This document shows positions 25,979 to 33,133 of a stretch of 64,000 nt of DNA, one piece after another. The DNA lies in the NCBI GenBank assembly GCA_028283605.1, contig JAPWKH010000031.1:179717-243716 (forward strand), in the 5' to 3' direction. Each line of letters opens with the position of its first letter. The first letter of the stretch is position 1. A program made the translations under genes and the position numbers. Below the pieces are notes generated by a model, which had not been told where the DNA came from, ran no database searches, and saw only the letters and a list, made by a program, of their open reading frames with translations. This DNA comes from Arachidicoccus sp. Its GTDB lineage: Bacteria > Bacteroidota > Bacteroidia > Chitinophagales > Chitinophagaceae.

Positions 25979-28114
25979 TTAATTATTCAAAACAAGGTTT
26001 ATTAATTGCCCTTTTGCAACAGGCGCACCAAAAGCCAACGATTGCTGCGCAACACGCCCAACACCTTTTACATTTACTTTTAATCCTAAACTTTCACATA
26101 AATACAAAGCATCTTTTAAACCCATTCCCGAAAGATCAGGCATAGAATTGTTGGAAGAAAAAGTTTGCCGAACCAATTTTCCTGTATTGTTGCTATCTCC
26201 CGAAAGCATTGCCCACTGCGTGCTTGAAGCTATGTCGCTTGTATATTTTATTCCAAAATTATTTGCAAAGATTTGCAACTCATTGGCTGCTCCCAGATAG
26301 TTATAATTTTTATTAGCAGATTTTAAACTGTCTAGTGCGGCATACTGTATTTGATTGTTGCGGCGTACATACAAAGTATATAAGCGTTCCGCAATTTCTT
26401 TAAACACAGGCCCAGCAACGGCCGCGCCATAATATAAATGAGAATGCGGGCTGTTCACTATTTCTACAACGCAAGTATATTGCGGGTTATCAGCAGGAAA
26501 ATATCCAGCAAAAGCAGATTGATAAATTTTATCTGCATAGCCATGCGAACCGTTTGCAACAAGTGCAGTACCCGTTTTTCCGCAAAGCTTAAAAGGTAAA
26601 TCTTTCAATAATGTATAGCCGGTTCCGTGCGGATCGTTGCAGACACCGTACAAACAAGTCTGCAATTGCTTAACAACATTAGCATCTGCAACCACACGTG
26701 TTTGAACTGGATCTATATGTTTAGTAACATTGCCATCGAAAGTAATATCGGAAACAAGATAAGGCTTCATCATTTTGCCATTATTGGCAATTGCATTATA
26801 CAGCATCGCAATACTCAACGGCGCTATCAAATTACTGTACCCAAACGCCATCCATGGCAATGAAGTTGCGCTCCAGATTTTATCTCCGGGTTGTGTAATA
26901 TAAGGACTTCTTTCGCCTGTTAAATCAATTCCCGTAAGATTTCCCAAACCCAGCTTCTTTATATGATTGATAAATTGCATCGGATGATCTTTATAAGCAG
27001 CATATACCAATTTCGCCATGGCTACGTTGGAGCTTGCTTCAAATGCCTGCAATACATTATTGGCATTTTCATCATCTTCCGCATCATTCACCGTTCTTCC
27101 ATTAACTGTCCAGTGGCCGCCATCTAAGCTGATAGGTGCATCCAACGAAGTTTTACCATCGGATAATAATGCAAGCATTGTTGCGAGCTTAAATATTGAT
27201 CCGGGCTCAGTCGGGAGAATTGCATAGTTCATGTCTTCCCAATAACTTCCGTCGGGGCGGCGGCCTAAATTTGCAATTGCTTTTACCTTTCCTGTTTTTA
27301 CTTCAATTACAATTGCGGTGCCGTGCTGCGCCTGATTTCCAACCATCATTTTCATCAAAGCATTCTCCGCAATTTCTTGTATATGAATGTCGAGATTAGA
27401 AATAATATCCTTACCGTTTTGCGGTTCAATATCCGCCGCTTCATCTACGGGAATAGCAACACCGCCCGCTATAAAACGAACCAAACGCTTACCCGGCGTT
27501 CCTTTTAATAATGTATCGTATGTTGCTTCCAATCCCACGTTTTGTGAATTTTCTCTATCCAATCCAATTGTTCTGTAACCCAACATTTGATAAGGATTTA
27601 ACCGAATATTTTTTACCTCCGCAATAAACCCGCTTTTATTTCTTCCCTCTCTCACCAAAGGCAATTTTTGCAACGCCTGGTATTGCCTGTAATTCACACT
27701 CTTTTTTAAAAGAAAATATCTCGATTCGCGCCTGTATCCGTCTCTCAGCAATTGCTTATAATCATCCTCTGTTTTGTCTTTAAATAAATTTGCCAAGCCT
27801 ACGCTCAAAGAATCTATATTTTCCTTAAACCGTTTTCCGCTTTTCTCTCTAAGGCCGTCTGCACCAAAATCTATATATATATCAAACTGCGGAATGCTGG
27901 TACTCAGCATCTGCCCGTTATCGCTGTAAATTGTTCCCCGGTCTGCGGCTATTTCCTGTATTTTCTGATGCAGGCTGTCACTCATACTCTCCCAATATTT
28001 CCCCTGCACTTGCTGTATATAAAAAGCCTTGCCTATAATACCGGCGCCCATTATTATGATTATAATAAAACACAGATAAACCCTCCACAATATGTCACGC
28101 TTTACATCCATCAT
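25979..28114 (-). CDS. ftsI: Septal transpeptidase (class B penicillin-binding protein) with PASTA domain
   Basis: FtsI cross-links septal peptidoglycan. The 711-residue product has an N-terminal membrane anchor (about 12-32), a pedestal domain with RGTIYSDNGQMLSTS, and the transpeptidase domain with the SxxK active site in EPGSIFKLATM, the SxN motif in SSNVAMAKL and KTG in LCGKTGTALV. The last 55 residues (MPDLSGMGLKDALYLCESLG onwards) form a PASTA-like domain, common in Bacteroidota FtsI. The start overlaps the ftsL stop by four bases, and murE follows 16 bases downstream. Confidence 0.95.
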   Translation of the reverse strand: MMDVKRDILWRVYLCFIIIIIMGAGIIGKAFYIQQVQGKYWESMSDSLHQKIQEIAADRGTIYSDNGQMLSTSIPQFDIYIDFGADGLREKSGKRFKENIDSLSVGLANLFKDKTEDDYKQLLRDGYRRESRYFLLKKSVNYRQYQALQKLPLVREGRNKSGFIAEVKNIRLNPYQMLGYRTIGLDRENSQNVGLEATYDTLLKGTPGKRLVRFIAGGVAIPVDEAADIEPQNGKDIISNLDIHIQEIAENALMKMMVGNQAQHGTAIVIEVKTGKVKAIANLGRRPDGSYWEDMNYAILPTEPGSIFKLATMLALLSDGKTSLDAPISLDGGHWTVNGRTVNDAEDDENANNVLQAFEASSNVAMAKLVYAAYKDHPMQFINHIKKLGLGNLTGIDLTGERSPYITQPGDKIWSATSLPWMAFGYSNLIAPLSIAMLYNAIANNGKMMKPYLVSDITFDGNVTKHIDPVQTRVVADANVVKQLQTCLYGVCNDPHGTGYTLLKDLPFKLCGKTGTALVANGSHGYADKIYQSAFAGYFPADNPQYTCVVEIVNSPHSHLYYGAAVAGPVFKEIAERLYTLYVRRNNQIQYAALDSLKSANKNYNYLGAANELQIFANNFGIKYTSDIASSTQWAMLSGDSNNTGKLVRQTFSSNNSMPDLSGMGLKDALYLCESLGLKVNVKGVGRVAQQSLAFGAPVAKGQLINLVLNN

Positions 28115-28461
28115 CCCTTGCGATTCAAACTATCTGCCTTCAAAAGTTTTATATGCATCGGCGGAATCCCGCTTATTTTCAATCCCTTTTCCTCCACAGC
28201 TTTTATCAATTCCGTTTCGCGTGTCTGATACATCAATTCACTTTTAAGTGTCTTGTATTCAAACTGCAAATCCTTAATATCTTTATTCGTCTGGCTGATG
28301 TCGCGAATCGTTTTATCGGCATAATGCCCGTTCGCGATATACAACACAGTAAGCACAGCCAGGAAAAGAAAGAAACTGATGTTCTTTGTAATCCACTCAT
28401 AGCTAACCATCCTTCGGATAGCAACTTTCTTTTTCTTCTTATCAATTACCTGTTCAGCCAA
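28111..28461 (-). CDS. ftsL: FtsL-like divisome protein
   Basis: This 116-residue protein has a lysine-rich cytoplasmic N-terminus (KKKKVAIRRM), one transmembrane helix (about 31-46), then a periplasmic coiled-coil with heptad-like spacing (KTIRDISQTNKDIKDLQFEYKTLKSEL in pieces). This is the FtsL layout; sequence identity is always low in the family, so assignment depends on its place between rsmH and ftsI. Bacteroidota annotations often call this gene FtsL/S-adenosyl-methyltransferase-associated protein. Confidence 0.82.
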   Translation of the reverse strand: MAEQVIDKKKKKVAIRRMVSYEWITKNISFFLFLAVLTVLYIANGHYADKTIRDISQTNKDIKDLQFEYKTLKSELMYQTRETELIKAVEEKGLKISGIPPMHIKLLKADSLNRKG

Positions 28462-28543
28462 TGTTTCTTAATTATGTTCAATATTAAAAAGCCGGAATAT
28501 CATTTTTTACACGCATTTTTCCGGTTTATATTATTTCATATTC

Positions 28544-28704
28544 GGGCGTGCCGCCAAGCTGCATTTCCACAGCTCTATCTCCAACCAAATCTGCCGCTTG
28601 CCGTCGGGCTGTGCAGGGGTTCGCTTCGCTACCGTGCGCCGTGGCGCGTGCCACTCTGCACCGCTCCTTCGTTGCGCCCTTACCATCCCTCACGCGCTCA
28701 ACGC
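28544..28704 (+). repeat. GC-rich dispersed repeat, copy B
   Basis: The longest copy (161 bp) begins GGGCGTGCCGCCAAGCTGCA and ends CCATCCCTCACGCGCTCAAC-GC. The shared block CGCTTGCCGTCGGGCT is at 28595-28610. Between block and end lies a variable segment that can fold: GTGCAG (28611-28616) with CTGCAC (28656-28661), enclosing GCGCCGTGGCGC. It occupies the 359-base gap between ftsL and rsmH (28462-28820); the rest of that gap is AT-rich with no gene seen. Orientation relative to the dcw genes is the same as copy A. Confidence 0.87.
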
Positions 28705-28820
28705 ATTTTCAAAAACCCAATATTTATATCCAAGAACTTCCATTATCAATTAATGATATGTTACTCTCCGCTAACTTTTATATCTCATTCTATCTTCCCT
28801 TATTTATAACAAATTGCGGT

Positions 28821-29735
28821 TCAGTTTCTTTCCGCCACTCTCAGCTTCGCGCTTCTGCTTCTGCCATTTTCCTTCAACTCTTTCTCCGAAGGAAGAATCG
28901 GCTTTTTAGTAATCACTTTAAAAGGCTTTACTCTTTCCGAATTAAAAAACGGATGCTCTTCTTCCGCTTCAAAACTTCCCTGTTTGAAAAAATTTTTTAC
29001 CAATCTGTCCTCCAGCGAATGAAAAGTAATTATCGCCGCTCTTCCACCCGCAATCAATACTTCGGGCAATTGCTCCAGCAGCGATTTCAATACATTCATT
29101 TCATCGTTTACCTGAATCCGCAACGCCTGAAATACCTGCGCCAGATATTTATTCGGATTTCCTTTTACCACCGGCGCAATCATATTTTTAAAAGACTGCA
29201 CGGTTGATAAAGCCGCAGCATTTCTATTATCCGTAATAAATTTTGCCAGCGTTTTAGAGTTGCTCACTTCGCCATACAAACTGAAAATATTTACCAGCTC
29301 TTTCTCGGTAGCATTTGCCAATATTTCTGAAGCAGTATGTTCCGATCTCCTGTCCATACGCATATCCAAAGGCCCGTCAAACCGAATGGAGAATCCGCGT
29401 TCGCCCTCATCGAATTGATGGCTGCTCACACCCAAATCTGCCAAAACTCCATCCACTTGCGGATATTTGTGCAACCGTAAAAATCTTTGCAAATGCATAA
29501 AATTTTGCGGAATGAAAATGATACGTTCATCTTCCGGCAAATTTTTCTGCGCATCCGCATCCTGGTCAAAAGCAATCAGCTTACCTTCCTTTCCCAATCT
29601 TTCCAAAATTCCTCTGCTGTGCCCGCCGCCACCGAAAGTGCAATCCACATACACGCCATCGGATTTAATTTGCAAAGCATCCAAAGACTCCGTATATAAA
29701 ACGGGTACATGGTATGCTTGTGACGGATTATTCAT
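28821..29735 (-). CDS. rsmH: 16S rRNA (cytosine1402-N4)-methyltransferase
   Basis: RsmH (MraW) methylates N4 of C1402 in 16S rRNA. The 304-residue product has HVPVLYTESLDAL, the S-adenosylmethionine loop DCTFGGGGHSRGIL, the acidic LADLGVSSHQFDEGERGFSIR in pieces, FQALRIQVNDEMN and the C-terminal FHSLEDRLVKNFF and GRSRSAKLRVAER. All are family signatures. The start overlaps the mraZ stop by eight bases. The large downstream gap containing repeat copy B separates it from ftsL. Confidence 0.97.
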   Translation of the reverse strand: MNNPSQAYHVPVLYTESLDALQIKSDGVYVDCTFGGGGHSRGILERLGKEGKLIAFDQDADAQKNLPEDERIIFIPQNFMHLQRFLRLHKYPQVDGVLADLGVSSHQFDEGERGFSIRFDGPLDMRMDRRSEHTASEILANATEKELVNIFSLYGEVSNSKTLAKFITDNRNAAALSTVQSFKNMIAPVVKGNPNKYLAQVFQALRIQVNDEMNVLKSLLEQLPEVLIAGGRAAIITFHSLEDRLVKNFFKQGSFEAEEEHPFFNSERVKPFKVITKKPILPSEKELKENGRSRSAKLRVAERN

Positions 29736-30189
29736 TTTTATTATCGGGTTTTACCATTACTTCCTGTGCCAAATCACTGAAAGCTTCCGGTGAAAATTCT
29801 TCAAAGAGCTTTTTATAAACAGCCGCATCCCAAATCTCAATTTTATCTACTGCCGCTGCGAGAATGATATCTTTTGAAAGTCCCGCGAAATCGCGTAAGG
29901 TGGGCGGCAACAACAATCTTCCTGCAGTATCGGCTTCCACTTCAGTGGCACCGCCGAGAAATTGCCTGCGAAAGGAACGCACTTTAGGGTCAAATTCGTT
30001 CAGCTCACTTATTTTTGCATGTAAGGGTTTCCAGGTTTGAACGGGATAAAGTGTTAAGCATTTTTCGAATCCCCGGTTAATAACGAAGCGCAACTCTTCC
30101 TCCGGCAATTGTTTTTTAAAGCCGGCGGGCAAAAGGAATCGGCCTTTTGCATCAAGAGTAACTTCATATTCACCGAGAAAATGCGCCAT
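29728..30189 (-). CDS. mraZ: Transcriptional regulator MraZ
   Basis: MraZ is the DNA-binding repressor that usually heads the dcw cluster and controls its own operon. The 153-residue product has two SpoVT/AbrB-like repeats, DAKGRFLLPAGFKK (residues 13-26) and DTAGRLLLPPTLRDFAGL (residues 87-104), each with the DxxGR(L/F)xLP signature. It forms a ring-shaped oligomer in characterised species. Three boxes with 10-bp spacing lie 33-57 bases upstream of its start and fit MraZ operator architecture, so autoregulation is likely. Confidence 0.96.
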   Translation of the reverse strand: MAHFLGEYEVTLDAKGRFLLPAGFKKQLPEEELRFVINRGFEKCLTLYPVQTWKPLHAKISELNEFDPKVRSFRRQFLGGATEVEADTAGRLLLPPTLRDFAGLSKDIILAAAVDKIEIWDAAVYKKLFEEFSPEAFSDLAQEVMVKPDNKNE

Positions 30190-30221
30190 TAATATTGATT
30201 GTTGATAAAATTTTTACTTTC

Positions 30222-30258
30222 TACCACAAAATAACACTTTTTCCCACTTTTATTCAAA
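30222..30258 (-). promoter_or_regulatory. Predicted MraZ operator over the dcw promoter
   Basis: On the minus strand TGGGA (30246-30242), TGTTA (30236-30232) and TGGTA (30226-30222) lie exactly 10 bp apart, the 5-bp-box/5-bp-spacer pattern known for MraZ (three TGGGN repeats in E. coli). A TTTG (30258-30255) followed after about 20 bases by TTATTTTG (30234-30227) gives a plausible promoter, so box 1 lies in its spacer, box 2 on the -7 element and box 3 just downstream. Only box 1 matches TGGGN fully. Confidence 0.6.
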
Positions 30259-30353
30259 AAAAGTGTAACAGTATTTTATCCACACATATAAAATACCCGG
30301 AATATTGATTGGGTAAGGCTTGTAGGGGATTTGTAAATTTTATGCAGTGAACA

Positions 30354-30381
30354 AAATGTGCATAAATGTGCATAAATGTGA
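30354..30381 (+). repeat. Three tandem 10-bp units (AAATGTGCAT)
   Basis: AAATGTG occurs at 30354, 30364 and 30374 with CAT between copies. Read as boxes it gives TGTGC, TGTGC, TGTGA at 30357, 30367 and 30377 with 5-bp spacers, the same 10-bp phase as the MraZ boxes 110 bases away on the other strand. It lies about 60 bases before the candidate -7 box of the T9SS cargo gene. A protein-binding site is possible but unproven. Confidence 0.6.
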
Positions 30382-30440
30382 AGCAATGCTATTTAATTAT
30401 AAAATAATAATTCCGGAATTAACCCTTTCTTTATTTTCCT

Positions 30441-30448
30441 TATATTTG
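30441..30448 (+). promoter_or_regulatory. Candidate -7 box of the T9SS cargo gene
   Basis: TATATTTG matches the Bacteroidota -7 consensus TAnnTTTG and lies 34 bases before the ATG. No good TTTG is found at the usual 19-base distance (only TTA at 30419-30421). Confidence 0.4.
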
Positions 30449-30481
30449 TTTTTAAACATTTTTTAACTAAAAAAATATTCC

Positions 30482-31633
30482 ATGAAGAAATTTTACATAG
30501 CAATCTTAATTTTTCTTTCCTGTTTAAACTGCCGGTTTTTATTCGCACAGTCTGATACCACTAAAATTGCAGAATGGACTTTTGAAACAACACCACCAAC
30601 TACTGCTGGACCTTATACCGCCGATAGCGGGACAGGAAGCGCATTAAGTTCTCACGCAGGAAGTTCAACTTATTCAAACCCGGCAGGGAATGGTTCTTCT
30701 CATTCTCTTAGCTCTAATGGTTGGGCTGTTGGAGATTATTATCAATTCGAAGTTAGTGCAGCTGCTGTATCTTCTTCCGACACGCTTAAATTTGTATTTG
30801 ATCAAACCGGAAGCGGTACCGGCCCTGCACATTTTATAATACAGACTTCTATAGATGGTACAAATTTTACAACCTTACCGGGAAGCGGCTATACTTTAAT
30901 TGTTTCAAACTGGTCTACTACTACTTATCATACAGGATTTACTTATGCGTATGACTTATCCTCTTTTATCGGACAATCAGCTCTTTATTTAAGGCTTGTG
31001 GATACCAGTACAGTTTCTATTAGTCAATCTACAGGTGGAACTTCAGCTCTTGGTTCCGGTGGAACTAACAGAGTAGATAATGTTATGTTTATTTCTGTTT
31101 CAAAGAATACATTAACACCTGTAATCTTAGGCTCCTTTACAGCAGAAAAAGTTGCGGGCGGCGCTTTATTGCAATGGAATACAAAAACAGAAATCAATTC
31201 AGATCATTTTGAAGTTGACAAAAGTATAGACGGTAAAACATTTGCCCCTATTACAACTATTCCGACAAAGAACATTATTTCCGGAGCGGATTATTCTTAT
31301 TTGGATAACACTTATAAAAGCGGCATTGCTTATTATCAATTAAAATTGGTAGATGCAGATAATTCTTATAAACTAAGTTCGACCGTTTCTGTAGGTAAAG
31401 CCAATACAAGCAATATTACCTTAAAGTACACATTAGTAAAAGATAAAGTAGAACTGAACGGTATTGTAAACGCAACGGATGCACGTATCGTCAATGTTTC
31501 GGGAACCGTTACTGCACATCAAATAATCACAAGTTCAAATTCGAAAATTGATGTTTCTACTTTACCGGCAGGTATTTATTTCATACAATTATCCGGTTCA
31601 ACCCAAAAGAATTTGAAGTTTGTTAAACAATAA
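30482..31633 (+). CDS. Secreted protein with type IX secretion sorting domain
   Basis: The 383-residue product has a signal peptide (residues 1-23, ending LFAQ), a low-complexity Ser/Thr/Gly-rich beta region (about 24-215) resembling a jelly-roll/PEP-CTERM-like surface domain with repeated SGTG motifs, a fibronectin-like middle (FTAEKVAGGALLQWNTKTEINSD in pieces, residues 218-310), and a C-terminal type A sorting signal ending LPAGIYFIQLSGSTQKNLKF. Such tails direct export through the type IX system and anchoring or release at the surface. No catalytic motif is visible. It stands alone with its own terminator. Confidence 0.83.
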   Translation: MKKFYIAILIFLSCLNCRFLFAQSDTTKIAEWTFETTPPTTAGPYTADSGTGSALSSHAGSSTYSNPAGNGSSHSLSSNGWAVGDYYQFEVSAAAVSSSDTLKFVFDQTGSGTGPAHFIIQTSIDGTNFTTLPGSGYTLIVSNWSTTTYHTGFTYAYDLSSFIGQSALYLRLVDTSTVSISQSTGGTSALGSGGTNRVDNVMFISVSKNTLTPVILGSFTAEKVAGGALLQWNTKTEINSDHFEVDKSIDGKTFAPITTIPTKNIISGADYSYLDNTYKSGIAYYQLKLVDADNSYKLSSTVSVGKANTSNITLKYTLVKDKVELNGIVNATDARIVNVSGTVTAHQIITSSNSKIDVSTLPAGIYFIQLSGSTQKNLKFVKQ

Positions 31634-31684
31634 CCTGAATTTAATATCACTCTTTCGCCATGGTTTACATACTTGCCATGGCAT

Positions 31685-31727
31685 GTAAATCAACTCATAT
31701 TCAAATGAGTTGATTTACAAAATTTTT
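31685..31727 (+). terminator. Intrinsic terminator of the T9SS cargo gene
   Basis: GTAAATCAACTCAT (31685-31698) pairs perfectly with ATGAGTTGATTTAC (31705-31718), a 14-bp stem with a 6-base loop, followed by AAAATTTTTTAT. An alternative small stem TTTACAT/ATGTAAA overlaps the left arm (31664-31689). Confidence 0.85.
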
Positions 31728-31808
31728 TATAACAAATAGCATTTCGTTTTCCTCTTTGTCAAACAATATTTTCCCGGTCATTTGTTTTAAAGATTACAAA
31801 CATTCGCC

Positions 31809-31839
31809 TTTGTGTATTGAATGAGTTGAGTTATCTTCG
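31809..31839 (+). promoter_or_regulatory. Promoter of sucC
   Basis: TTTG (31809-31812), 19 bases, then TATCTTCG (31832-31839) matches TTTG-N19-TAnnTTTG with one mismatch. Transcription would begin near 31846, about 15 bases before the ATG. Confidence 0.7.
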
Positions 31840-31860
31840 TGGCTCTTAAATTTTATTCTT

Positions 31861-33075
31861 ATGAATTTGCATGAATATCAGGCAAAAGAATTATTGAAAA
31901 AATACAATGTTCCCGTACAGGAAGGAATAGCGGTAGAATCTGCTATGGCGGCGGAAGAAGCTTACCGGCAAATCAAAGCTGAAACCAATTCTAAGTTTGC
32001 AGTGATTAAAGCGCAGATACATGCCGGCGGACGCGGTAAAGGAACGATTAAAGAACATCCTGAACAGCATGGCGTGCAAGTAGTAAAAAGCGCGGAAGAT
32101 GCAGTCGATGTTGCAAAGAAAATTTTAGGCGGCACTTTAGTAACTATTCAAACAGGCCCGACGGGGAAAAAAGTAAATAAAATATTTGTAGCGAAAGATG
32201 CTTACTATGACGGCCCAAGCCCGGTTAAGGAATTTTATTTATCTATTTTAATGGACAGAGCAAAAGGGCAAAACGTTATTATGTACAGCACCGAAGGCGG
32301 CATGGACATTGAAGAAGTAGCACATAGTACACCCGATAAAATTTTCAAAGAATGGGTGCACCCTTCAGGTGGTTTACTTCCCTTCCAAGCACGTAAAATT
32401 GCATTCAATCTGGGATTGAGCGGCGATGCTTTTAAGAATTGCATAAAATTTGTTACTAATCTATACAATGCATATGTGGGAACAGACGCAAGCATGCTGG
32501 AAATAAATCCTTTGTTTAAAACATCGGACGATAAAATAATTGCCGTAGACTGTAAGCTGAATATTGATGATAATGCATTGATCCGTCATCAGGATATTGC
32601 TGCTCTGCGCGATATATCTGAAGAAGATCCTACCGAAGTAGAAGCAGGCCAATACAATCTTAACTTTGTAAAACTTGACGGCAACGTGGGTTGTATGGTA
32701 AACGGCGCAGGGCTTGCGATGGCAACAATGGATATGATTAAACTCAGCGGCGGCGATCCGGCAAACTTCTTAGATGTTGGCGGTACGGCTAATGCGCAAA
32801 CTGTTGAAGCAGGCTTCCGTATTATTCTTAAAGACCCGAATGTAAAAGCAATATTGATTAATATCTTCGGCGGTATCGTTCGTTGCGACCGCGTTGCAGC
32901 CGGCGTTATTGAAGCATACAACAAACTGGGCGATATTAAAATTCCTATCATTGTTCGTCTTCAAGGAACGAATGCCGAAGAGGCGAAAAAATTAATCGAT
33001 GAAAGCGGTTTAAAAGTTCAGTCTGCAATTTTATTGAGCGAAGCGGCTGATTTGGTTAAGAAAGCGGTTGCTTAA
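31861..33075 (+). CDS. sucC: Succinate--CoA ligase (ADP-forming) beta subunit
   Basis: SucC carries the nucleotide-binding half of succinyl-CoA synthetase, which makes ATP in the TCA cycle. The 404-residue product begins MNLHEYQAKELLKKYNVPVQ, has the ATP-grasp region AQIHAGGRGKGTIKEH, and the C-terminal ligase-CoA domain with FLDVGGTANAQTVEAGF and NIFGGIVRCDRVAAG, all normal. The alpha subunit gene sucD is not adjacent, so it must be elsewhere. A bidirectional terminator follows. Confidence 0.97.
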   Translation: MNLHEYQAKELLKKYNVPVQEGIAVESAMAAEEAYRQIKAETNSKFAVIKAQIHAGGRGKGTIKEHPEQHGVQVVKSAEDAVDVAKKILGGTLVTIQTGPTGKKVNKIFVAKDAYYDGPSPVKEFYLSILMDRAKGQNVIMYSTEGGMDIEEVAHSTPDKIFKEWVHPSGGLLPFQARKIAFNLGLSGDAFKNCIKFVTNLYNAYVGTDASMLEINPLFKTSDDKIIAVDCKLNIDDNALIRHQDIAALRDISEEDPTEVEAGQYNLNFVKLDGNVGCMVNGAGLAMATMDMIKLSGGDPANFLDVGGTANAQTVEAGFRIILKDPNVKAILINIFGGIVRCDRVAAGVIEAYNKLGDIKIPIIVRLQGTNAEEAKKLIDESGLKVQSAILLSEAADLVKKAVA

Positions 33076-33097
33076 TTTTTTGTTTGCGATAAATACT

Positions 33098-33130
33098 AAA
33101 ACGCTGTAATGCTTGGCAATACAGCGTTTT
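33098..33130. terminator. Bidirectional terminator between sucC and the BamA-like gene
   Basis: AAAACGCTGTA (33098-33108) pairs with TACAGCGTTTT (33120-33130), giving A-runs on one side and T-runs on the other, so it can terminate both the plus-strand sucC and the convergent minus-strand gene. Confidence 0.85.
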
Positions 33131-33133
33131 TTA

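Noticed and set aside
24313..28704. CRISPR array suggested by repeated sequence blocks
   Set aside because: Copies are about 4 kb apart, single, of unequal length and not separated by uniform spacers; no cas gene is present.
28153..29207. Two long plus-strand open frames (about 219 codons each) over the ftsL-rsmH region
   Set aside because: They run antisense to ftsL and rsmH and across GC-rich repeat copy B; the reading is created by low stop density in the repeat, with no homology seen.
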